This document shows, piece after piece, positions 7,501 to 12,887 of a DNA stretch of 14,528 bases. The position numbers and the translations under genes are program-made. The DNA comes from Deltaproteobacteria bacterium. GTDB taxonomy: Bacteria > Desulfobacterota > Desulfarculia > Adiutricales > Adiutricaceae. The number at the start of each line of letters is the position of its first letter. Positions within the stretch are counted from its first letter, which is position 1. Location of the stretch: NCBI GenBank assembly GCA_031278795.1, contig JAITJT010000154.1:1-14528 (forward strand). Reading direction: 5' to 3'. Under the pieces are notes generated by a model. The model worked only from the letters and a program-made list of their open reading frames with translations. It was not told the DNA's origin and ran no database searches.

Positions 7501-8542
7501 TTTAGCCAGAAACGGAACCAACCCCTTAACCCTAACTGAACTCGACTCCTTCATGAAGCTAGATGTGGAGAGCTCTAGGGTGGGGGAATCCCCCACCCTA
7601 GAGTTCTGGACCTCTCCTCAACTCTTTGGCCTCAAGGCCCTGCTTCTTTCGCCCCTGTGTAGCGAGAACCGAGGGGTATTCTCGAGGGGTCGCTTCGACC
7701 CCTCGGCCCTCAGGCTCGCCAAAGACGGCCTTCCCGGCCTTTCCTCCCCGGATGATGAAAAAGAGGTCTTCCGCTACTACGCAACGCCCTTAACCCAGGC
7801 GCTTCACGCCTCCGGCCTCGCCTTAAGCGAGGCCCAGGCTATGAGCGAGCACATCGCCTCCATTGTGGAGCGTATTGTTACTAGCCGGGAAAGGCATATG
7901 GAGCTCTCCACCATGAGGCGCCTGTCCCTAAGGGACAGGCTGCTTCCCTATGTCTACAGAGTGCTCCTAAGTCTTTTCCTATGGGTCTCAGGCATCCACA
8001 TAAGCGCCATACTAAAGGCCAGTGTGGTTGCGAGAAGGCTCCAGATACTAGGCCAGCAGAGTTTTCTTAACCTCAAGGAGAACATGGGAGTCATGGAGGC
8101 CTTCTCCAAAGAGCTGGAGTTTCTCATGGAGAGCCCGGAAAGGTCCTTAGACTATGAGTTTCAAGCGCTAAAGCCCAAAGAGCCCAAAATCCCAGAGCTA
8201 AAGGACAAGGATGATCCCAATCCAGAGGAAGAGGCGGGCGGGCACGCCATCGACGGCCAGGCCTTTGACAGGAGGTTCACCGAGAAGATTGTCTTGGTCC
8301 TGGATAGCTTCCTGGAGTACATCGCCGTGGACCCTCAAAACGCCCCTCTTTTGGAGAGCCTCAAGGCTATGATAGAGCGGGTGCGCTACGGACTGACCCA
8401 AGAGGAGCTGGAGAAATATCTCCCCTCCCTGGAAGGGGGTGGGGGACTCTCCCGGGAGGAGTGGCTAAGGGCTGAAAAGCAGCCTAAGGCAGTGGAAGAT
8501 GACTCGCCTCAAAATGATAGTGACTTTCCAGAAAACCCTTGA
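4598..8542 (+). CDS. Large SF2 helicase, Ski2/Hel308-like, with unknown N- and C-terminal regions
   Basis: A 1314-aa protein expected to use ATP to move along or unwind RNA or DNA. The motif set is complete: Walker A GPTGTGKT at 372-379, motif Ia with PTR shortly after, DExH box DELH at 485-488, motif III STG at 527-529, motif V CATETISYGVNLP at 747-759, and motif VI GRVGR at 794-798 holding the arginine finger. Motif V and the preceding FHFSGL segment resemble Ski2-like enzymes (Ski2, Hel308, Brr2). Residues 1-170 form a module shared with the gene at 8865 and include TWTTPLL; about 170-250 is Pro/Gly-rich and probably disordered; a Ser/Pro/Glu-rich insert lies near 540-585. The C-terminal 480 residues contain FGLKALLLSPL near 1003, a hydrophobic stretch near 1115-1140 and an acidic tail. 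It is far longer than the catalytic core needs. Substrate and partner are unknown; the paralogue 322 bp downstream is the obvious candidate partner. Confidence 0.93.
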   Translation: MLVYHPVFHKDDSMYVFSTWTTPLLKEPARLYIGDEVCDLEEGPSYELVGTPIWSKAVELASLGRELHQRLVYPEVMEGTASFLASMSRGDVFAEAALKFLSRFRPALEQFEPVVLFAFRLSGSGHAPMNLELTKMRMIKSFLREHRVLGLFHQEDAPYFTGIGVKSYELVPHPREEGLRGPDASEPSLPELPIQGHALGGGFSALKYKLPPEEGYGSLDKGLARPQVVSMNPPSGRTREGAQAIEPLQAWKAWRALVDNKKKPPYALEKTVLTLPPSYWMKSTAEFLGMIPLKWADSGGFFHGSPSAHSWGDVLSKVAPSYGFSGRAEELFPVPILSGSLLDIALSSHREEIFLNLNSRKPIPSRHILATGPTGTGKTLLGTFALINECLERKQPVIYLGPTRMLVEDAAQEFKRLLTMLEKGLGKGVVLIKRDDIIVSTGETFQDDARIANGDFRAAFVVYEKVSNFFIGSDLVKHLGMALIDELHMLGDRTRGGSLDATLARLVFESRTRALRSENPLRVICLSTGAMAEDETILSLLSSECEEGASEENLGGGLVTSALNSLGAKDGSPSPASPRSSKRPPLVLSVYERPQRLLMYVQPTASRYRFRPIHVSRLQDRLELSDLILDQGEGMSFENTLDGWIPGHEKLIYASYSWNSLLSFVNKMLRLGRSIVSSIEKDSFFLKDLELSLVRSGFSERTRDFYLRCAERGIFFHFSGLEKETRRLMAEGYRRFRPVSLEPFILCATETISYGVNLPADALFLETVMWPRSRFDRFYSIESLTNNEFKNLVGRVGRHGHIKPGIIPTVVVNWKMGRDSTLRKVFPERKRDMERLCSSQPVSKIDCHELEDLLARRKPPLSVSKSPAAAGRFLILAFLHACSIKGGDSYELVTIKDMEDFLNYTYTFRSLLGSSKNEREQISLMRDLRDNIRDYFKALSESFGDLIVKRRDTASNQRAYIPGKLAINLARNGTNPLTLTELDSFMKLDVESSRVGESPTLEFWTSPQLFGLKALLLSPLCSENRGVFSRGRFDPSALRLAKDGLPGLSSPDDEKEVFRYYATPLTQALHASGLALSEAQAMSEHIASIVERIVTSRERHMELSTMRRLSLRDRLLPYVYRVLLSLFLWVSGIHISAILKASVVARRLQILGQQSFLNLKENMGVMEAFSKELEFLMESPERSLDYEFQALKPKEPKIPELKDKDDPNPEEEAGGHAIDGQAFDRRFTEKIVLVLDSFLEYIAVDPQNAPLLESLKAMIERVRYGLTQEELEKYLPSLEGGGGLSREEWLRAEKQPKAVEDDSPQNDSDFPENP
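4768..4802. repeat. In-frame hairpin, 9 bp plus inner 5 bp
   Basis: GGTGGAGCT (4768-4776) pairs with AGCTCCACC (4794-4802). Inside, CCTCC (4779-4783) can pair with GGAGG (4788-4792), giving a nearly continuous stem within the first helicase gene. Confidence 0.75.
5174..5200. repeat. In-frame hairpin, 11 bp with one wobble
   Basis: CCCATCCAGGG (5174-5184) pairs with CCCTGGGTGGG (5190-5200) around a 5-nt loop with one T-G pair. It lies in the part of the first helicase gene that encodes the Pro/Gly-rich linker. Confidence 0.6.
5331..5368. repeat. In-frame hairpin, 16 bp with a single-base bulge
   Basis: The left arm 5331-5347 (TAGAGCCCCTCCAGGCC) pairs with the right arm 5353-5368 (GGCCTGGAGGGCTCTA) around TGGAA, leaving only one bulged C. 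It lies within the first helicase gene, before the Walker A region. Confidence 0.8.
6673..6706. repeat. In-frame perfect 14-bp hairpin
   Basis: CCTGGTGCGCTCGG (6673-6686) pairs perfectly with CCGAGCGCACCAGG (6693-6706) around GTTTTT. It encodes a segment between motifs IV and V (LVRSGFSERTR). The paralogue aligns here without a gap, so the hairpin arose by substitution, not by insertion. Confidence 0.92.
6789..6819. repeat. In-frame perfect 12-bp hairpin
   Basis: AGGGATACCGGC (6789-6800) pairs perfectly with GCCGGTATCCCT (6808-6819) around a 7-nt loop. It encodes EGYRRFRPVSL just before motif V and again aligns without a gap to the paralogue. Confidence 0.92.
7573..7603. repeat. In-frame perfect 14-bp hairpin
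   Basis: CTCTAGGGTGGGGG (7573-7586) pairs perfectly with CCCCCACCCTAGAG (7590-7603) around AAT. It extends to 18 bp (7569-7607) if one wobble pair is allowed. It lies in the C-terminal part of the first helicase gene. Confidence 0.92.
7683..7705. repeat. In-frame perfect 10-bp hairpin
   Basis: CGAGGGGTCG (7683-7692) pairs with CGACCCCTCG (7696-7705) around CTT. It is the second stem in a dense cluster between 7573 and 7940. Confidence 0.88.
7814..7834. repeat. In-frame perfect 8-bp hairpin
   Basis: GGCCTCGC (7814-7821) pairs with GCGAGGCC (7827-7834) around CTTAA. A smaller 5-bp stem, AGGCG/CGCCT, lies directly before it at 7797-7811. Confidence 0.75.
7920..7940. repeat. In-frame perfect 9-bp hairpin
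   Basis: GCCTGTCCC (7920-7928) pairs with GGGACAGGC (7932-7940) around TAA. It is the last stem of the 7573-7940 cluster. Confidence 0.82.
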
Positions 8543-8864
8543 GTGAGAATGCCCTAGGGAGTTTTTTATGAATAAGCGTGCTAATCCTCACGATAAGTTA
8601 AGGAGATAAGCCAAAAACAGCTTGGTTTTGATAATTTTTAAGGCAAAAATGCTGAAAATCTGGTATATAATTAGACATACATCTTAAAAGCGTAAACAGC
8701 ATACACGTTAATAGCGATAATAACTGAAGAGAGGAAAAGAACTCTCTTTCTTGGGCAAAAGCCCTAAATTGGCCAAAGCCAAAAAAAGTCCATAAAAGGT
8801 TCTTAAAATAGTTTCCCAAAAGCAGTCCTAAAATCAAATAAGAAAGAAAAAAACTGGAACATAA
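8543..8864. other. 322-bp AT-rich spacer between the two helicase genes
   Basis: This spacer is much richer in A+T than the genes beside it and has no strong terminator. It contains a possible extended -10 element (TGGTATATAAT, 8661-8671) with no matching -35 box, a weak 6-bp hairpin near 8728-8747 and a possible 13-codon reading frame (8568-8609). The second helicase gene may therefore be read from the first gene's transcript, from its own weak promoter, or from both. Confidence 0.55.
8568..8609 (+). CDS. Possible 13-aa peptide (MNKRANPHDKLRR), very tentative
   Basis: A short frame begins with ATG at 8568, 6 nt after AGGGAG (8556-8561), which resembles the ribosome site used by the first helicase gene. 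It encodes a highly basic 13-residue peptide and stops at TAA. It lies 25 bp after the first helicase stop codon. It could be a leader peptide or translational coupling element for the downstream paralogue, or plain chance. Nothing beyond the spacing of the ribosome site supports it. Confidence 0.2.
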   Translation: MNKRANPHDKLRR

Positions 8865-11800
8865 ATGCGCATCTTCTTCCCCATCCCAGAGGATGGAAAC
8901 CTTTGCATCCTCAACACCTGGACATCCCCCCTCCTCCACAAAGAACCCAAAGTCCATTTCGGGGTTAGACACACCGAACGGGGCTACGCCCTGGATGGGG
9001 ATCCCCCATACCTACTCAAGGGAAAAAAGATCTGGGACAACGCCCAGTGGCTCTACTCACACGGCCGCGAGGCGCACTACATCCTCTCCAGGCGTGGTAT
9101 CCAAGGGGCTCCCATCGCCCTTTCCCACGAGGACACCTTGAGGGTGCTCTCTAGAGAGGATGAGAACCTTCCCCATCTGCTCATCTTGGAGTACGGAAGG
9201 CCACCCCTGGAGATCCAGGATCCCAAGCTCATCCTGGCCTTCCATTTGGCGGGCGACTTGGCCGCGCCCTTGGATTTTTCCCAGAAGGAAAAGGAGCTTC
9301 TGGGGGAGTTCATCCGGGCCCAGCCCATGACCCTGGCCCTTGTCCATCCCTTTGACCTTAGCTCTTTTTCTGACTACCAGGAGAGCGCATCTCCTCTGCG
9401 CTTCCCTGAAAGGGAGGGGCGGGAGAGAGGCCCATCAGGTTCTTACCAGGACTACCCAGGAAGGCGGAGTGGCCCTTTTGGGCGTAAGGCATACTGGGAT
9501 TCCAAAGATACGCACTCTGGATATAAAGAGAGGGGGCGTTTCCGCGAGGAGAGTCACCCCTATCCCGGCTGGAAGCTATTTTTGGAGAAAACCAGCAGCC
9601 CCAGGACAGAGCGAGTCATAGCCCTTCCTGAAGACGGTGACTTCGTGCCCTTTGTTAGCCAGATGTTCGGGTTTTTTCCCTTTGAGGCTAAGCCTAAGAG
9701 AGAAGAAGCTAAGGGAGATGACTCTCAATTAAGAGAGGGAGGCGATGCCCCCCTAAAAGTCCTGGATATTAAAGAACCTTTAAGCGCTAATGAGGCTAAA
9801 GAGGCTAAAGAAGCTAATGAAGCCAAAGAGACATTCTCTTTAAGCCCCAGCTGGAGAAGGGCCCTTGGCACCATATTTCCAGATAGCGTGAGCGTCTTAC
9901 AGGAGAGGGATATTACACCCAACGCCTTCTGGAGGGATTTCTTTCTAAGGGAGATTCAGCCTGGAACCTTGATGCACCGGGCTATGATTGAGAGGCGGGC
10001 CCTATTTTTTGAAAAAGCAAGGCACGGTCACTTTCTGGTGACCGGGCCCGTGGGGACTGGGAAGAGCGGGCTAGGGCTAATCTTTCTCCTAAGGGGCCTC
10101 CTTAATGCCTATGACGACCGCAAGTCCCCATATAAAAACGTTTGCTACATAGCCCCCAGCCGGGCCCAGGCCTTGGAAGGGGCTAGGTGTTTTCTGGACT
10201 TGGCCAATATCCTGGGCTGCGCCATTAATTCCCAAAAGATTCACGTCATAAGGCCCGAGAGTAAGGAACTACCTAAAGGAGACATAGGCGCGCTCTTTGT
10301 CTCCTACGAGGATTCTTTAGGGCTTTTAATGGATGCGGGATATTTAGATTCCTTAGGGGCCGTGGTGGTGGACGAGCTTCTGAAGGTCACGGATCCCAAA
10401 GGGGGAAGCTCTTTGGATCTGCTTCTCTCCGGGCTCATCATGGAGGGCTGGCTGAGGAGAAAGGAGAGACTGCGGCCTCTTAAGATAATGGCCCTAAGCC
10501 ATGAGGCCCTGGAGCGGGAGAAGGCCTTTGTGGGAATACTTTCCCATCGGGACTCCCCCTTAGGGAGTCCCGTGATAAAGCCCTTGGAGCTAAGACCGGA
10601 GAAGCCTCAGAGCCCTCAGCACTCTGTCCTCTTTCAGGCATCATACGCCAAGGCGCGTTTCCGGGCCGTTAGCCTACATGATCTCTCCCGAAAATCCATC
10701 ATGCCCCAGGACTTTCTTCTGGATAATTCCCGGGGCTCCAATTTCAAGAACATAGCTATCGGATGGGTGCCCGGGCACAGGAAGATTGTCTACTCCTCAC
10801 CAGCCGCCGCGGTGCTCTACGGATTTTCCAAGTTTGTCATGGAGCTGGGCCGTACGGAGGTTGAATCCATTAAGGAGTCGTCATTTACGGAGAGGCTCCT
10901 TATGGCCTTTGAAAAGGAACCGGTCTCTGATGCTGATAGGGAGTACTACCTGAGGCTATTCCAGCGTGGGGTCTTCTTTCACTACGCAAACTTGGGAACC
11001 TTGACCAAGGCCCTTATGCTTAAGGCCTTTAGAGTCTTAAGCCCTGAGAAAAACGAGCCCTTCGTGCTCATGGCGGACGGTACCTTGGCCTTTGGCTTAA
11101 GGCTTCCGGCATCCGCCATGTTCCTAGACGCAATCTTCTGGCCCAAGGAGCATTTGGACGGTTCTGTCTCCATGGAGCTCTGCGAGAGGAGCTTCATCCT
11201 CAACTACATGGGAAGACTTACAGCCGAGGACCCTGGGTCCAAGTCCCTGGTCTTCATCAACTGGCCCATCTGGAGGGGATTTGAAAACAGCGACAGGCAC
11301 CACTTTGAGCTTAGGAAAAACAGGCTCACATCCCTTTTCTCCCAAGAGCAGCCTCCCTTCATAAATATCGAGCTCTTAGGCTATTTGGATTTCTCCAGAC
11401 AAATCCTAAGCCTCCACGACTACCCGCTCTCCCTCCAGGAGCTCTTTCTTACGGGCCTAAACCAGGCGCTTAAGCTTAAAAAGTCCAAGGAAGTGAAGAT
11501 TTCTGAGATAGTGGAGCAGCTCCTTAACGGCTACTCTGTTAGGTCTTTTGTGGAGAAAGACAGACCCGCCAATATTTCCGATCTATCCAATAGGATAAAC
11601 AGCTATTTCACGGAGCTTTCGGAGCCTTTCCCGGGAATGGTCCCTATAATAAAGAAACCCAGGACGGGCGCCAAGAAGATATCCATGAGGTTCAAGTCAG
11701 ACGATGGCGTAACCCTTATGCTCAAGCATAAGGTGGATCCAGCGTCATTACTAACGCTTGCCAGTTTCCTGGAGGCTTTTCCACCGGACTCCATCTGGCA

Positions 11801-12449
11801 GGAGAGTGAGCATTTTGGGCTCATGGTCCTCTTGATGGTGCCGCTCATCAAATGCCTGGAGCGCTATCTCCCCAGGGTCTTCCACCTTCCCACCATACTC
11901 AGGGAGCACGAGCTGGCCGTGGCCCGCACGGAACCCGTTGAGGCCCACATCTTTTTTAGGGAACGCTCAGGGGCTTTCACTACGCTCTTGGAGGAGAGCG
12001 GCGTGAATTCTGTATCAACTAGGGAGATGGCGCTGCGTATCATGTCCAACGCCAACCAAGTGGTGAGGGAGTCCATGCGGAAACATAACCGCAGCAAAGA
12101 TGACGGAAAGGTCTTCACCACCGTGAGGGACGCTGTGTTGGAGTACATCTTCCCCCAAGAGGAGAGGCTCTTAAGGTGGTTTTTAGGCCACGACCTAGCC
12201 CAAATCCAGGAGGACATGTGTCCCAGGGACTCCGAGATAGGCGAGAAGAGGGTGGACTTCACCTTTGACTGCCTGTACCGCAAAAGAACCTTTGGGGTAA
12301 TAGAGTGCTTCATCTGGGTGCTTGAGTCGCAGCCCTGGTACCCGGAGGAAAACATAGAGAGCTTAAGGAAAGTCCACGCCACCCTAAAAGAGAGGCTGGA
12401 GAACGAGTTAATGCCCACAGATCTTAAATCCTTGGAGGATTATCTTTGA
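8865..12449 (+). CDS. SF2 helicase paralogue with degenerate catalytic motifs
   Basis: A 1194-aa protein homologous to the gene at 4598 along its whole length: the N-terminal TWTSPLL module, both RecA-like lobes, YFTELSEPF near 915 and FGLMVLLMVPL near 980. Walker A is intact (GPVGTGKS, 394-401), so ATP may still bind. The DExH box reads DELL (503-506), motif III reads SHE (545-547), motif V reads ADGTLAFGLRLP (737-748), losing the usual Asn, and motif VI reads GRLTA (783-787), losing the second Gly and the arginine finger. It is therefore probably weak or inactive as a motor and may regulate, dimerise with or target its partner. Residues about 180-232 are rich in Arg, Gly and Tyr, like RNA-binding disordered segments, and an EAK/EAN repeat lies at 308-322. 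The ribosome site is poor (GGA 6 nt before ATG), but the start matches the paralogue. No frameshift is seen, so this is a maintained gene, not a pseudogene. Confidence 0.9.
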   Translation: MRIFFPIPEDGNLCILNTWTSPLLHKEPKVHFGVRHTERGYALDGDPPYLLKGKKIWDNAQWLYSHGREAHYILSRRGIQGAPIALSHEDTLRVLSREDENLPHLLILEYGRPPLEIQDPKLILAFHLAGDLAAPLDFSQKEKELLGEFIRAQPMTLALVHPFDLSSFSDYQESASPLRFPEREGRERGPSGSYQDYPGRRSGPFGRKAYWDSKDTHSGYKERGRFREESHPYPGWKLFLEKTSSPRTERVIALPEDGDFVPFVSQMFGFFPFEAKPKREEAKGDDSQLREGGDAPLKVLDIKEPLSANEAKEAKEANEAKETFSLSPSWRRALGTIFPDSVSVLQERDITPNAFWRDFFLREIQPGTLMHRAMIERRALFFEKARHGHFLVTGPVGTGKSGLGLIFLLRGLLNAYDDRKSPYKNVCYIAPSRAQALEGARCFLDLANILGCAINSQKIHVIRPESKELPKGDIGALFVSYEDSLGLLMDAGYLDSLGAVVVDELLKVTDPKGGSSLDLLLSGLIMEGWLRRKERLRPLKIMALSHEALEREKAFVGILSHRDSPLGSPVIKPLELRPEKPQSPQHSVLFQASYAKARFRAVSLHDLSRKSIMPQDFLLDNSRGSNFKNIAIGWVPGHRKIVYSSPAAAVLYGFSKFVMELGRTEVESIKESSFTERLLMAFEKEPVSDADREYYLRLFQRGVFFHYANLGTLTKALMLKAFRVLSPEKNEPFVLMADGTLAFGLRLPASAMFLDAIFWPKEHLDGSVSMELCERSFILNYMGRLTAEDPGSKSLVFINWPIWRGFENSDRHHFELRKNRLTSLFSQEQPPFINIELLGYLDFSRQILSLHDYPLSLQELFLTGLNQALKLKKSKEVKISEIVEQLLNGYSVRSFVEKDRPANISDLSNRINSYFTELSEPFPGMVPIIKKPRTGAKKISMRFKSDDGVTLMLKHKVDPASLLTLASFLEAFPPDSIWQESEHFGLMVLLMVPLIKCLERYLPRVFHLPTILREHELAVARTEPVEAHIFFRERSGAFTTLLEESGVNSVSTREMALRIMSNANQVVRESMRKHNRSKDDGKVFTTVRDAVLEYIFPQEERLLRWFLGHDLAQIQEDMCPRDSEIGEKRVDFTFDCLYRKRTFGVIECFIWVLESQPWYPEENIESLRKVHATLKERLENELMPTDLKSLEDYL
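9786..9830. repeat. In-frame 9-bp tandem repeat encoding EAK/EAN
   Basis: Units GAGGCTAAA, GAGGCTAAA, GAAGCTAAT and GAAGCCAAA follow one another (9792-9827), preceded by a partial GCTAAT. They encode ANEAKEAKEANEAKE, a charged helical linker before the Walker A lobe of the second helicase paralogue. The first helicase gene has no counterpart. Confidence 0.85.
10025..10044. repeat. In-frame 7-bp hairpin over the Walker A codons
   Basis: CGGTCAC (10025-10031) pairs with GTGACCG (10038-10044) around TTTCTG, immediately before and into the Walker A codons of the second helicase paralogue. A stem of this length could be chance. Confidence 0.5.
10548..10572. repeat. In-frame perfect 10-bp hairpin
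   Basis: CGGGACTCCC (10548-10557) pairs with GGGAGTCCCG (10563-10572) around CCTTA, in the linker between the RecA lobes of the second helicase paralogue (HRDSPLGSPV). Confidence 0.87.
11007..11029. repeat. In-frame hairpin, 9 bp with one bulge
   Basis: AAGGCCCTTA (11007-11016) pairs with TAAGGCCTT (11021-11029) with one bulged C and a 4-nt loop. It lies just before motif V of the second helicase paralogue, close to where the 12-bp hairpin sits in the first gene. Confidence 0.6.
11714..11733. repeat. In-frame 9-bp near-palindrome
   Basis: CCTTATGCT (11714-11722) and AGCATAAGG (11725-11733) are exact reverse complements separated by CA, so a hairpin would use 8 bp and a 4-nt loop. It lies in the C-terminal part of the second helicase paralogue. 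CCATAAG-type words recur in the following spacer. Confidence 0.7.
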
Positions 12450-12453
12450 AATA

Positions 12454-12496
12454 GCCCATAAGCCATAAACCATAAGCAAGAAGCCATAAGCCAAAA
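12454..12496. repeat. Short CCATAAG word cluster
   Basis: Just after the second helicase stop codon the word CCATAAG or CCATAAA appears four times within about 43 bp, irregularly spaced. Related words occur at 12706-12722 (TTATGCCATAAG) and in other gaps in this window. Confidence 0.6.
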
Positions 12497-12871
12497 CTTT
12501 AAGCTATATGAGGAAGATCTTATGGTTCCATGACACTTATCATTGCAGCAAGATTAATCCTTGAAACATGGACTAAAAGACCAGGAAATACGTTGAGCCT
12601 AAAGTAGGAGGATCTAGCGAGCCGCAGGTAGGGATTTTCCATATTTTGGAATGATTTAAGGCTTTTTCCGGCACAAAAGACAACGAAATAAAAATATTTT
12701 TTAGCCTTATGCCATAAGCTCTAACGTAAAATGACCTCTTCATAATTAGAATTTACACTAAACTTCTCGCCCCCTAATTTGAATATATATAAGTGGGTTT
12801 TGTAGAGAAGGCCTCTCGAGAGAACTAGCGAGAAGGCTTAGTAAGAAAAAAAATAATGCAAAAATAATAAT

Positions 12872-12878
12872 GAAGAGG
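12872..12878 (+). promoter_or_regulatory. Ribosome binding site that decides the start of the beta-CASP gene
   Basis: GAAGAGG lies 9 nt before the ATG at 12888. An in-frame ATG at 12870 would add six residues, but this ribosome site overlaps it and only AT-rich sequence lies upstream, so 12888 is the better start. Confidence 0.75.
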
Positions 12879-12887
12879 TATTTAACC

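Larger units (their letters stand above)
12450..12887. other. 438-bp AT-rich intergenic region
   Basis: No gene is seen here. The first 50 bp carry several CCATAAG words, and CTTATGG at 12519-12525 is their inverse, so weak stem formation after the helicase stop is possible, though there is no clear terminator. Further on, an AT-rich GAATATATATAAG (12781-12793) looks promoter-like but lacks a well-spaced -35 box. CTCTCGAGAG (about 12812-12821) is a short palindrome between two copies of GAGAAGGC. Confidence 0.55.

Noticed and set aside
8598..8972. Minus-strand 124-codon frame across the spacer between the helicases
   Set aside because: It runs into the start of the second helicase gene, and its AT-rich composition gives a hydrophobic, Phe/Leu-rich shadow.
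11864..12418. Minus-strand 184-codon open frame inside the second helicase gene
   Set aside because: It overlaps a clearly homologous C-terminal region and has Ser/Leu-rich shadow composition.
8865..12449. Second helicase paralogue as a pseudogene
   Set aside because: No frameshift or stop in 1194 codons, intact Walker A and retained end-to-end similarity point to a maintained protein.
12870..12887. Upstream ATG as the start of the beta-CASP protein
   Set aside because: The ribosome site GAAGAGG overlaps this ATG and is correctly spaced for the ATG at 12888.
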